Source: JAAYUH01 sp964640995
GTDB taxonomy: Bacteria; Caldisericota; Caldisericia; B22-G15
Length of the DNA: 64,000 nt
Assembly: GCA_964640995.1 (NCBI GenBank)
Contig: CAZXJJ010000003.1
Coordinates: forward strand, 206,058 to 270,057
Direction: 5' to 3'
Shown here: piece after piece, positions 46,951-55,284 of the stretch
Layout of the letters: each line of letters opens with the position of its first letter
Numbering within the stretch: the first letter of the stretch is position 1
The notes under the pieces: generated by a model
Told to the model about the DNA's origin: nothing
The model's input: the letters and a program-made list of their open reading frames with translations, nothing else
Databases searched by the model: none
Position numbers and translations under genes: made by a program

Positions 46951-47290
46951 CAATTGCCCTTTTTGCTTCTTCTTCTGTATAATAAACTCCAGGATAACCT
47001 TCTGAAAAACCATTTGGATATCTTGTTGGTATATAAAACTTATCAAGATATTTTGCTAAATTTATAATTTCATCATCTAACTTAACTTCATTTTTAATTT
47101 CTTCAAGTAGTTTTGAAATTGAATGACCCCATGGCTCAAAATTAAATTTATAGTATAAAGCTTTAACTGCTTTTTCTGCACTTTGTTGACATATGAAACA
47201 TGTCCATTCAAAAAAACCTTTATTTAAAGTTTCTTTCGCAAATTTCAAATCTCTTTCTGATTGATTTAACCAATCTTCAAATCTATTCAT
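46907..47290 (-). CDS. hepT: HEPN-domain protein, probable toxin
   Basis: A 127-residue HEPN-fold protein. The N-terminal NQSERDLKFAKETLNKGFFE and CFICQQSAEKAVKALYYK are the common PF05168 features, and RYPNGFSEGYPGVYYT near residue 90-105 is the HEPN motif with the modified tyrosines. Together with the MNT gene it resembles a HEPN-MNT toxin-antitoxin module. HEPN proteins of this type are often RNases, but this R-x4-6-H motif is not evident, so the nuclease claim is weak. Both genes are opposite in strand to the OpuC operon. Confidence 0.85.
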   Translation of the reverse strand: MNRFEDWLNQSERDLKFAKETLNKGFFEWTCFICQQSAEKAVKALYYKFNFEPWGHSISKLLEEIKNEVKLDDEIINLAKYLDKFYIPTRYPNGFSEGYPGVYYTEEEAKRAIDACEKIISFIKKFL

Positions 47291-47313
47291 TTTTTAACCT
47301 TAAAATAAAAAAT

Positions 47314-47388
47314 TGGTAGCGCCACGGGGAATCGAACCCCGATCTGAGGATTGAGAGCCCTCCGAACTGACCATTGTTCTATGGCGCC
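47314..47388 (-). tRNA. tRNA-Glu (anticodon CTC)
   Basis: A 75-base tRNA with encoded CCA. The acceptor stem GGCGCCA/TGGCGCT has one G-U pair at the end. The anticodon stem GAGGG/TCCTC holds the loop C-T-CTC-A-A, so it reads GAG. The T-arm has GGTTCGATTCC. It lies on the minus strand between the trmI-ttuA operon and hepT. Confidence 0.93.
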
Positions 47389-47417
47389 ACCCAAATTTCA
47401 AATAAATTATACATAAA

Positions 47418-48197
47418 TTAAATTTTTCTTGCAACAACTATAAATCCTGTGTGCGCAATCATTCTATCAACTGGTCTTGTAGCTAACTCTTCTATTTTCC
47501 ATCTTCTCTCAAAAATTTCATACATACCTTCAAAAAAGTAATTTCCAAATTTATCAAGTTCTATTTTAAATTTTATGATTTGTTGAATTGTGGGGTTATA
47601 AGAAATTATTATTCCACCTTTTTTTAAACCTCTATCAACATTTTTTAAAGCATTCCATGGTTCTGGAAGGTCGAGAAGCACTCTATCAAAATTTTTATCA
47701 TCTTCATGTAAACCTTCACTGTATATATCTCTTTTTCTTAAAATAAAATTTTTCGGAATTTCACCAAAAAATCTTTCTACATTTTCTTTAAGAATATTTA
47801 AAAAATCATCTCTAATTTCATAGGTTACAAGTTTTCCAGATTTACCTAAAATTGATAAAATATAAATTGAAATTGCTCCACTTCCTCCGCCTGCTTCAAA
47901 AATTTTTAAACCTCTGTGAATATCTCCATGAATTAAAATTTGTCCAATATCCTTTGGATAAATTATTTGTGCTCCTCTTTTCATGTGTAAAATATATGAT
48001 GATTTTTTAAGAGGAAAAACAAAAATTGAAAAACCTTTTGAGGTAAGAATCTTTATTCCGTATTCTTTTCCAATAATTTGATTATGTTCAATGAACCCAT
48101 AATGAAAATGAAACTTTTCGTTTTTTTTGAGTTTCAGGATGATTTTTCTCTCTTTTTTGTCAATTATTTCAACTAAATCTCCCTCTTTAAACCTCAA
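47418..48197 (-). CDS. trmI: tRNA (adenine-58-N1)-methyltransferase TrmI
   Basis: SAM-dependent methyltransferase that makes m1A58 in the T loop of tRNAs. The 259-residue protein has the N-terminal beta domain, then the motif I region IFEAGGGSGAISIYILSILG, motif II YEIRDDFLN, and DRVLLDLPEPW for motif IV. The C-terminal segment IEELATRPVDRMIAHTGF is typical of TrmI. This is the form of thermophilic bacteria and archaea. It overlaps the upstream TtuA-like gene by 11 bases, and the order TtuA-TrmI makes biological sense, since m1A58 promotes 2-thiolation at position 54 in Thermus. Confidence 0.93.
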   Translation of the reverse strand: MRFKEGDLVEIIDKKERKIILKLKKNEKFHFHYGFIEHNQIIGKEYGIKILTSKGFSIFVFPLKKSSYILHMKRGAQIIYPKDIGQILIHGDIHRGLKIFEAGGGSGAISIYILSILGKSGKLVTYEIRDDFLNILKENVERFFGEIPKNFILRKRDIYSEGLHEDDKNFDRVLLDLPEPWNALKNVDRGLKKGGIIISYNPTIQQIIKFKIELDKFGNYFFEGMYEIFERRWKIEELATRPVDRMIAHTGFIVVARKI

Positions 48198-49101
48198 TCT
48201 CTTTTCTCCCTGTTAATTTACAGAAATTACAGATATTTTCATTTGTTGTTGGCATTCCACAAACTTTACACTCTTTAAGATTTGGTTTTTGAGTTTCAAA
48301 AAGATTTTTATTTCTTAAAAAACCAAAATAAAAACTCCTTTTAATTCCCTTATAATTTTTATCTATAAAGTCAACCACTTCTTTTGTTTTTGTCAAAGTA
48401 ACTTTTCCTTTTTTATATGGACAGATTATGTTTATATGTGGAATATCTATTGAATCTGCATAAATTTTAATCTCTTTATCTTGAAGGCGGTAAAGTGGTT
48501 TTACTTTTTTTATCAATTTTTCATGAGTTTTTTCAAGAATTGGGTGATTTCTTGATAGAGTTTCTAAATCCCAATTTAAAAGTGCTTTAAAAACAACTGC
48601 AACCCCATCATCAAGATTATGTCCTGTTGCTATTACATCAAAATTATAATCATATGCAATTTTATTCAATAGATACCTTTTTATTAAACCACAAATAGAG
48701 CAAAATTCTCTGTTTTTATTTCTTGAAAAAATTTCTTTCATATCAATATCAAAATCTTCTTTTAAATCAAAAACAATTAAAGGTGATTGAATTTTTGAAG
48801 CAAAGTCTTTTACTACCTTTAAACTTTCTTCTGAAAAATCTCCATAGTTTAAATTTATGTGAAGAGTAGTTATATTAAATTCATACTTTTTAAGTAGATA
48901 CCACAAGACCATGCTATCTTTTCCACCAGACACAGCAACCAAAACTTTTTCATCTTTTGTTAACATTTTTTTATTAAGTCCTTCTCCATTTATTGCTCTT
49001 AAAAAACTATTTTCAAAATATATCTTAAAACAATCTTCACAGAATCTTAAACTATCAATAAAAATTGTTGCCTCTTTTTTACACCTTAAACATTTTGCCA
49101 T
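48187..49101 (-). CDS. ttuA: TtuA-like tRNA 2-thiolation ATPase
   Basis: Probable tRNA thiolase of the TtuA/TtcA group, 304 residues. A zinc knuckle CLRCKK...FCEDC opens it; the PP-loop is VAVSGGKDSMVLWYL (near residue 53). Then come the catalytic cysteines CSICGLIKRY (near 138) and CPYKKGK (near 222), which together hold a [4Fe-4S] cluster. GHNLDDG follows and a second zinc knuckle CKVCGMPTTNENICNFC ends it. The double zinc knuckle separates TtuA from TtcA. It would form s2T54, a thermostability modification. It overlaps TrmI. The sulfur carrier (TtuB-type) is not in the window. Confidence 0.88.
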   Translation of the reverse strand: MAKCLRCKKEATIFIDSLRFCEDCFKIYFENSFLRAINGEGLNKKMLTKDEKVLVAVSGGKDSMVLWYLLKKYEFNITTLHINLNYGDFSEESLKVVKDFASKIQSPLIVFDLKEDFDIDMKEIFSRNKNREFCSICGLIKRYLLNKIAYDYNFDVIATGHNLDDGVAVVFKALLNWDLETLSRNHPILEKTHEKLIKKVKPLYRLQDKEIKIYADSIDIPHINIICPYKKGKVTLTKTKEVVDFIDKNYKGIKRSFYFGFLRNKNLFETQKPNLKECKVCGMPTTNENICNFCKLTGRKEIEV

Positions 49102-49128
49102 AGCAAAGAAATTTTATCATATTAAAAT

Positions 49129-50406
49129 CTAACCTGATTTAACTATTGGGATCTCTTCCCACCTTGTTGTATAATTTTTTGATCTGTTGAGTTGTCTCAT
49201 CTGAAATGGTTTTGATATTCCACAAGAAAGTGGTTTTATTGTTTCTCTTCCAAATTTTTTATTTATATTGTCAATCGCTTTCATTAAAATTTCATCTTTA
49301 CTTCCTTTGTAAATTGAATCAAAAAAGAAAAATTGACCCTCTTCTTCAGGTATTAAACCTTGTAAAATAACACCTGCTTTTTTATATAAAATTCCACTCT
49401 TGTAGATTTTTTTAAGTTCCTGAATTCCGGCTTCAATCATCTCACTTGTATTTGCTGTTGGTCTTGGAAAATAGTATGATGATATCTTAAAATATTTTTC
49501 TCCCTTTTTAAATGGATTACTCATTAAAAAAACTGAGATGATTGATGAAAGTTGTCTTCCTTTTCTTAATTTTTCTGATGCAATTGTTATAAAAGATGAG
49601 ATTGCCTCTTTAAGGTCTTTAAAATCTGTGAGATCTTTTCCAAAAGACCTTGATGTTGAAATTGATTTTTTAGTTTTCTCTTCAAACTCCATATCAATAC
49701 ATGGAATTCCGTTGAGTTCTAAAAGAACTCTTAAACCAAATGTTTTAAGATGTTTTTTTACCCAATCATATGGAAGGTATTTGTAATCATAAGCTGTTTT
49801 TATATCATTTTTCTTTAAAAACTCTTCAAATCTTGCACCAATCCCCCAAACATCTCTTATTTCAAATTTTTTAAGAAACTCATCTATGTCTTTTCTATCG
49901 AGAAGATTAAATGTACCAGAACCTCCTTTGTCTTTTTTTGCTAACTTTGTTGCAATTTTTGCAAGAGTTTTTGTTTCACCTACTCCAATTGAAATTGGTA
50001 TTCCAGTCCACTTTAAAACTCTATCTCTTATTCTTTTAATATACTCATCAATATTATGGTATTTAAATCTATCAAAAGAGATGAATGCTTCATCAATTGA
50101 ATATATCTCAACATCAGGACACAAGGTTTTTATTGTTTCCATAACTCTTCTTGACATATCTCCGTATAGAGTGAAATTTGAAGATAGAAGTTCTATATTA
50201 TATTTTTTAACTAAATCTTCATATTGAAAAATTGGTGCACCCATTGGAATACCCAATTCTTTAACCTCATTTGACCTTGAAATAACACAACCATCATTGT
50301 TTGACAAAACAACAACAGGTTTCCCCTTTAATTTTGGATTAAAAAATCTTTCGCATGATACATAAAAATTATCACAATCAACTAGAGCAAAAACTTTCCT
50401 CTTCAT
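49129..50406 (-). CDS. umuC: Y-family translesion DNA polymerase V subunit UmuC
   Basis: Lesion-bypass polymerase, 425 residues. The palm motifs are FALVDCDNFYVSCERFFNP (start), VVVLSNNDGCVISRSNEVK (residues 31-49) and YSIDEAFISFD near residue 101-111. The thumb has KTLAKIATKLAKK, and the little finger and C-terminal beta-clamp region are present. It follows umuD directly, with the start one base after the umuD stop. Such operons are normally under LexA control; I see no clear LexA box in the 70 bases before umuD. Length is normal. Confidence 0.94.
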   Translation of the reverse strand: MKRKVFALVDCDNFYVSCERFFNPKLKGKPVVVLSNNDGCVISRSNEVKELGIPMGAPIFQYEDLVKKYNIELLSSNFTLYGDMSRRVMETIKTLCPDVEIYSIDEAFISFDRFKYHNIDEYIKRIRDRVLKWTGIPISIGVGETKTLAKIATKLAKKDKGGSGTFNLLDRKDIDEFLKKFEIRDVWGIGARFEEFLKKNDIKTAYDYKYLPYDWVKKHLKTFGLRVLLELNGIPCIDMEFEEKTKKSISTSRSFGKDLTDFKDLKEAISSFITIASEKLRKGRQLSSIISVFLMSNPFKKGEKYFKISSYYFPRPTANTSEMIEAGIQELKKIYKSGILYKKAGVILQGLIPEEEGQFFFFDSIYKGSKDEILMKAIDNINKKFGRETIKPLSCGISKPFQMRQLNRSKNYTTRWEEIPIVKSG

Positions 50407-50814
50407 TTATAAAATTTTATGAATAACATAGGTCACAACACCCCAAATCTCGCACTCCATTCCTTCTTTTATCTCAATAGGATCAAAGTCTGAATTTTCA
50501 GGAAATAGATATAGTTTTCCATTTTTCTTTCTTATTCTTTTAAGCACAAATTCTCCATCAACATTTGCAATAACAATTTTTCCTTCTTTTGGCTCAAGCG
50601 CTCTATCAACAATTAATATATCTCCATCTCTTATGTTTGCATTTATCATTGAATTTCCTGAAACTCTAACAAAAAAGGTTGCTTGAGGATGTTTTATAAC
50701 AAGGTCATTAAGATCTAGTGTTTTTTCAATAAAATCATCAGCAGGTGATGGAAAACCAGCAGACACTTTGTTTGAATAAAGTGGAAGTTTTAATTTTTTC
50801 TTTTTTCTTCTCAT
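50407..50814 (-). CDS. umuD: UmuD-like S24 self-cleaving protein
   Basis: UmuD-type S24 peptidase, 135 residues. The cleavage site is likely Ala19-Gly20 in SAGFPSPADDF, equivalent to Cys24-Gly25 of E. coli UmuD. The catalytic Ser55 is in SGNSMI and Lys92 in EFVLKR. RecA-stimulated self-cleavage yields UmuD' which forms Pol V with UmuC. The 19-residue leader before the cut is basic (KKKKLKLP). The start ATG at 50814 has no clear ribosome-binding site. It is transcribed divergently from the cobalamin riboswitch. Confidence 0.92.
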   Translation of the reverse strand: MRRKKKKLKLPLYSNKVSAGFPSPADDFIEKTLDLNDLVIKHPQATFFVRVSGNSMINANIRDGDILIVDRALEPKEGKIVIANVDGEFVLKRIRKKNGKLYLFPENSDFDPIEIKEGMECEIWGVVTYVIHKIL

Positions 50815-50889
50815 ATTTTAATTATAATCTTAAAGAGAGTTTTAATTGAAAAATTTAAAAATTTGACATTATAAATGGTAGAAGAATTT

Positions 50890-51055
50890 GGTAAAATTAT
50901 TTTGGTCAGGTGTAGGGAAGAGGGTGAAAATCCCTCGCTGCCCCGCAACTGTGAGTGGGTATTGATCTAATCCTTAAGCCACTGGGAAACTGGGAAGGCT
51001 TAAAGAAAAGTTACAGCACCCACAAGCCAGGAGACCTGCCTGATCAAATTTTACC
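50890..51055 (+). promoter_or_regulatory. Cobalamin (B12) riboswitch
   Basis: P1 is GGTAAAATT at 50890-50898 with AATTTTACC at 51047-51055. The core contains GGTGAAAATCCCTCGCTGCC, CCCGCAACTGTGAG and the B12 box AGCCAGGAGACCTGCC at 51025-51040, typical for adenosylcobalamin aptamers. A further hairpin CCTTCCGC/GCGGGAAGG (51054-51074) lies right before the ribosome-binding site AAAGGAGG, without a U tract, suggesting control of translation. Confidence 0.96.
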
Positions 51056-51085
51056 TTCCGCCTTCGCGGGAAGGAAAGGAGGAGT

Positions 51086-52420
51086 ATGATGAAAAAATTT
51101 TTAAAAATCTCACTTTTATCAATTCTTTTATTTGTTTTATTATTTCCTACATTTTTCCATCCCCAAAAAAATATTTTCTCATTTAGTGTAAATTTTTCTT
51201 TTAAGATCAATTCAAATCTTTTTCAATTAAATGAAAATACCTTCCAATTCACACAAAACCCAATTGTTAAAAATGGAAAAACCTTTGTTCCTGTTAGAGA
51301 TTTCCTTAATGCTCTTGAAATAGAATATAAATGGGTTGATTCAGAAAAAAGCATAAACTTTGAGTATGATGCAAAGAAAGTTAAAATCTATTTAAAAGAG
51401 AATTTTTACACAATCAATGACTCAAAAAGAAATTTTAAATTTAGGCCATTTATTTTTAAAGATTTAACTTATGTTTCTGTAAGAGATTTAGGAGAAATTT
51501 TCAATTTAAATGTTATTTGGAATGAAAAAGAGAAAAAAGTTACTCTTTCAGGAAATATATATCCCAAAATTACAGTTAAAGATGATTTAAACAATGTTGT
51601 TACTTTTTATGAAAAACCAAAAAGGATTGTCTCTCTTGCACCATCAAATACAGAAATTTTGTTTTCTTTGGGATTAAATGATGAAATAGTTGGTGTTACT
51701 GAGTTCTGTGATTATCCAACTGAAGCCAAAAAGAAAGAGAAAATTGGTGGTTTTATAAATCCAAATCTAGAAAAAATTTACTCCCTTAAACCAGATTTAG
51801 TTTTAGGAATTAGGGGCAATCCAATTGATCTATTCATGAATCTTAAAAAATTAAAAATAAAATCACTTGCTTTTGACCCAAAAAATGTTGATGAACTATT
51901 TAAATTAATTTTAACAATAGGAAAGGTTGTTGATAAAAGAGATGAAGCAAGAAATCTTGTTGAAGTTCTTTCTGAAAAAAGAATGAAAATCATCGAAGAA
52001 GCGAGAAAGTTCAAAAAGAAAAGAGTTTATGTAGAGATTTGGAATAGTCCTTATATGTCTGTTGGTAAAAATACTTATATTAATGATTTAATTGAGGGGG
52101 TCGGAGGAATAAATATCGCAAGCAAAGCAACTGGAGATTGGCCAATTCTTTCACAAGAGTTCATAATAAATGAAAATCCAGAAGTTATTATAATTGCTTA
52201 TATGGGGCAAACAATAGATGATGTTCTAAAAAGATCTGGATGGGAAAAAATTGATGCTGTTAAAAATAGAAGGATTTATATATTTGAAAATCAAGACCTC
52301 ATCTTTAGATTAGGACCTAGAATAATTGATGGTATGGAGGAACTTTTTAGGTTGATTCATAAAGATGAACTATCAAAATTTTCTGAGGAGACGAATGTCT
52401 CCTCCCCTCTAATCAGATGA
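51086..52420 (+). CDS. btuF: Vitamin B12-binding protein fused to an N-terminal copper-amine-oxidase-like domain
   Basis: Extracytoplasmic corrinoid-binding protein, 444 residues. After a signal peptide (1-31) there is a stalk domain (about 45-155) with FVPVRDFLNALEIEYKWVD. It is followed by the BtuF fold, starting PKRIVSLAPSNTEILFSLGL (near residue 175) and ending in ELFRLIHKD. Normal BtuF has no such N-terminal domain, which may fix it to the envelope or bind a partner. It lies directly behind the cobalamin riboswitch and overlaps btuC by four bases (ATGA). Its ribosome-binding site AAAGGAGG is adjacent to the riboswitch hairpin. B12 as ligand is inferred from this. Confidence 0.9.
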   Translation: MMKKFLKISLLSILLFVLLFPTFFHPQKNIFSFSVNFSFKINSNLFQLNENTFQFTQNPIVKNGKTFVPVRDFLNALEIEYKWVDSEKSINFEYDAKKVKIYLKENFYTINDSKRNFKFRPFIFKDLTYVSVRDLGEIFNLNVIWNEKEKKVTLSGNIYPKITVKDDLNNVVTFYEKPKRIVSLAPSNTEILFSLGLNDEIVGVTEFCDYPTEAKKKEKIGGFINPNLEKIYSLKPDLVLGIRGNPIDLFMNLKKLKIKSLAFDPKNVDELFKLILTIGKVVDKRDEARNLVEVLSEKRMKIIEEARKFKKKRVYVEIWNSPYMSVGKNTYINDLIEGVGGINIASKATGDWPILSQEFIINENPEVIIIAYMGQTIDDVLKRSGWEKIDAVKNRRIYIFENQDLIFRLGPRIIDGMEELFRLIHKDELSKFSEETNVSSPLIR

Positions 52421-53394
52421 AGAAAAATTTTTTTATATTAACAATAGTAATTTTACTTTTTATCTCTCTTTTTTTATCTTTATCATTTGGTGCTAAAAGA
52501 TATTCATTTTATGAGGTTATAAAATTTATCTTCAATCTTAAAAATGCAGATGAATTATTTATAAAAATAAGAATTCCAAGGGTTTTCTCCTCGTTTCTTG
52601 TTGGTGCATCTCTTTCAATTGCAGGACTTCTATCTCAAACTCTATTTTTAAATCCACTTGCAGATCCATTTTTGTTTGGTATTTCTTCTGGTGCAAATTT
52701 TTTTGTAACCTTATCACTTTTTTTAGGTTTTGATATGATATTTAAATATTCACTTTCATTTTTCTCTTTTCTTGGTGCACTTTTTTCTGTTTCGATGATT
52801 TACCTTATAAGTAGAATCAAAGGGAAAATCACTCCACTGAATTTACTTCTTTCTGGAATTGCTATAAATTATCTTTTCTCTTCTCTTTCAACCTTTCTTG
52901 TTATATGGGGAAGGGATGTTTTAAATAAATCTGTCTTTTGGTCTTTAACAGGTTTCTCAACTGCTGATATGAATAAATTTCTTTTTTTATTTTTTATATT
53001 TATTCCAGCTTTAATAATCTCTATTTTCATAAGTTTTAAACTTGATGTTTACTCTTTGGGGGAAGACCAAGCAAAAACTCTTGGAATAAATACAAACTCA
53101 TTAAAAACTATAACACTTGTCTTAATTTCAATTCTAACAGGGGTTAGTGTTTATGTTTCTGGAATTATAGGTTTTATAGGTCTTATGGTGCCAAATATTT
53201 TAAGAGAGATTTTTGGTTTAAAACACTTAAAACAAATTTTACTTTCAGTGCTTTTTGGTGGATTTTTATTGGTTCTTTCAGATTTATCTGGAAGAGCAGT
53301 GTTTTATCCAACAGAAATTCCTGTTTCAACAATAACTTCTTTTTTAGGTGTTCCATTCTTTTTGTATGTTTTATGGAAAGAGAAGGTATTTTAA
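52417..53394 (+). CDS. btuC: Vitamin B12 ABC transporter permease BtuC
   Basis: FecCD-family permease with about ten membrane helices, 325 residues. KIRIPRVFSSFLVGASLSIAG near residue 50 is the family signature, then NPLADPFLFGISSGA, and the cytoplasmic loop SLGEDQAKTLGINT (near 205) contacts the ATPase. GFIGLMVPNILREIFG is the usual C-terminal signature. The stop overlaps the next ATG by one base, and its start overlaps btuF, so the three are translated together. Iron-siderophore permeases share the family; the riboswitch is what points to B12. Confidence 0.93.
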   Translation: MKKNFFILTIVILLFISLFLSLSFGAKRYSFYEVIKFIFNLKNADELFIKIRIPRVFSSFLVGASLSIAGLLSQTLFLNPLADPFLFGISSGANFFVTLSLFLGFDMIFKYSLSFFSFLGALFSVSMIYLISRIKGKITPLNLLLSGIAINYLFSSLSTFLVIWGRDVLNKSVFWSLTGFSTADMNKFLFLFFIFIPALIISIFISFKLDVYSLGEDQAKTLGINTNSLKTITLVLISILTGVSVYVSGIIGFIGLMVPNILREIFGLKHLKQILLSVLFGGFLLVLSDLSGRAVFYPTEIPVSTITSFLGVPFFLYVLWKEKVF

Positions 53395-54128
53395 TGAATA
53401 GAAATTATCTTGAAATAAAAGATGTTTCTTTTTTCTATAAAGATAGAGAGATTTTAAAAAATATAAGTTTTTGTATCGAAAAAGGTGATAGTTTAACAAT
53501 TTTTGGTCCAAATGGTAGTGGAAAAACAACACTTTTAAAAATTTTAATTGGACTTTTAAAGCCACAAAAAGGAGGGGTTTATTTTAAGGGTATTGATATA
53601 TTTAAAATAAATGAAAGGGATAGAGGAAAAATTTTTTCTTATGTTCCACAAAAGGTAAATATTAATTTTCCACTAAAAACTTTTGATTTTCTTTTAACAG
53701 GTAGAGCACCTTATATAAATGGATTTGTAAAAAAAGAAGATAAAGATATTGTTTTAAATTGGATGGAAAAGTTTAACATAATTCATCTAAGAGAGATTAA
53801 TTTTCAACTTTTATCTGAGGGAGAAAAACAACTTTTAACATTAATTAGAACATTAATTCAGGAAACAGAAATAATTGTTCTCGATGAACCATTAAATCAC
53901 CTTGATTTAAAATATAAAATAAAAATTTTAAAATTATTACAAAAGATAAAACTCTCAGGCAAAACGGTTATATCTGTTTTTCATGAAATAGATTCAATAA
54001 AATTTTTATCTGATAAAGTTGTCTTTCTTAAAAATGGAGAAATAGAAAAATTTGGTGAAGTTGAAAAATTAATAAAAAAAGAAGAGATTATCAATCTTTT
54101 TGAAGAAAACATACCATTTCTAATTTAA
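53394..54128 (+). CDS. btuD: Vitamin B12 ABC transporter ATPase BtuD
   Basis: ATP-binding subunit, 244 residues from the ATG at 53394 that overlaps the btuC stop. An upstream in-frame ATG at 53373 is less likely because it lies inside btuC. Walker A is FGPNGSGKTTLLKIL (near residue 39), Q-loop FSYVPQKVN, signature LSEGEKQLLTLIRTL (S-E instead of the common S-G), Walker B IIVLDEPLNHLD and His-loop SVFHEID. The S-E-G-E variant is common in the FecE/BtuD family. The C-terminus is complete, to 54128. This ends the transporter operon. Confidence 0.92.
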   Translation: MNRNYLEIKDVSFFYKDREILKNISFCIEKGDSLTIFGPNGSGKTTLLKILIGLLKPQKGGVYFKGIDIFKINERDRGKIFSYVPQKVNINFPLKTFDFLLTGRAPYINGFVKKEDKDIVLNWMEKFNIIHLREINFQLLSEGEKQLLTLIRTLIQETEIIVLDEPLNHLDLKYKIKILKLLQKIKLSGKTVISVFHEIDSIKFLSDKVVFLKNGEIEKFGEVEKLIKKEEIINLFEENIPFLI

Positions 54129-54163
54129 TGTTATAATTTTGTATCAACATCAAAGAAAGATGT

Positions 54164-54169
54164 TATAAT
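54164..54169 (+). promoter_or_regulatory. -10 box upstream of the opine-dehydrogenase-like gene
   Basis: TATAAT at 54164-54169 lies 30 bases before the ATG at 54199, inside ATGTTATAATT, which is also repeated at 54128-54138. The -35 is weak. It suggests that the following three genes have their own promoter besides read-through from the B12 operon. Confidence 0.5.
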
Positions 54170-54198
54170 TAATAAAATCCCAGAAGGAGGTGGTATTA

Positions 54199-55284
54199 AT
54201 GATTAAAATATCTGTTATTGGTGCAGGAAATGGAGGTCAAGCTTTATGTGCATATCTTTCTATGAAAGGTTTTGACACCTCTTTGTATAATAGAAGCAGA
54301 TGGAGAATAGAACCGATAATTGAGAGCAAAAAAATAAAAGTTGAGGGTGAAGTAAAAGGAATTTCAGAAATTTCATTTGCAACAACAGATCTTGAAGAGG
54401 CTATAAAAGGGAGAAAACTCATTATGGTTGTTGTTCCAGCATTTGCTCACAGAGAAATCGCCGAAAGAATTGCCCCATTTGTTGAAGACGGTCAAATAAT
54501 TTTATTAAATCCAGGAAGAACAGGTGGTGCTCTTGAATTTAAAAATGTTTTTAGATTAAAAGGAGTTAAAAAAGAAACTCTTGTTGCTGAGGCACAAACT
54601 TTTATTTTTGCATCAAGAATGTCAAATCCAGGAGTAGTTAAAATTTTTAGAATAAAAAATGCCGTGCCAATCTCTGCAATTCCTGCGAAAAGAAATGATG
54701 AACTTAAAGAGATTATGAGAGAGGTTATGCCAGAGTTTGAGGTTGTACCAAACACAATTTACACAAGTTTCAATAATATAGGTGCTGTTTTTCATCCAGC
54801 AACTTTAATTCTTAATGCTGCAAGAATCGAATCAACAGCAGGAAAATTTGAATTTTATCTCGAAGGAATCACAATTTCAGTTGCAAAAGTACTTGAAAAG
54901 GTTGATGAAGAAAGGTGTCTTGTTATGAAAAAATTTGGAGTCGAGCCCCTTACTTCTCTTAATTGGTTAAAATACGCTTATGATGTAACTGGAAAAAATC
55001 TTTATGAGGCAATTCATAACAATAGTGGTTATCAAGGAATTCTTGCCCCTCCAAGTATTGATAATAGATACATAACTGAAGATGTTCCAATGAGTTTAGT
55101 TCCAATCTCCTCATTTGGTAAAGAGTTTGGAATTAAAACAGATACGATTGATTCAATAATAACACTTTCAAATATAATGATGAATGAAAACTATTTTCAA
55201 ACTGGAAGAACAGTTGAATCTTTAGGTCTTAAGGGAAAAACTCCAGAAGAGATTGTGAAATATCTGGAGGAGGGTGATGAATAA
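54199..55284 (+). CDS. Octopine/nopaline (opine) dehydrogenase-family protein
   Basis: NAD(P)-dependent oxidoreductase of the opine dehydrogenase group, 361 residues from the ATG at 54199, chosen over the GTG at 54190 because GGAGGTGG lies immediately before. The dinucleotide motif is GAGNGGQALCAYLS (residues about 7-20). The second domain (PF02317) has the catalytic-type His in GAVFHPATLILNAARIES. Known members reductively condense an amino acid with a keto acid or reverse this. Homologues of unknown role are common in bacteria. It overlaps the mutase-like gene by eight bases, so they are coupled. It shows no fusion or truncation. Confidence 0.82.
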   Translation: MIKISVIGAGNGGQALCAYLSMKGFDTSLYNRSRWRIEPIIESKKIKVEGEVKGISEISFATTDLEEAIKGRKLIMVVVPAFAHREIAERIAPFVEDGQIILLNPGRTGGALEFKNVFRLKGVKKETLVAEAQTFIFASRMSNPGVVKIFRIKNAVPISAIPAKRNDELKEIMREVMPEFEVVPNTIYTSFNNIGAVFHPATLILNAARIESTAGKFEFYLEGITISVAKVLEKVDEERCLVMKKFGVEPLTSLNWLKYAYDVTGKNLYEAIHNNSGYQGILAPPSIDNRYITEDVPMSLVPISSFGKEFGIKTDTIDSIITLSNIMMNENYFQTGRTVESLGLKGKTPEEIVKYLEEGDE

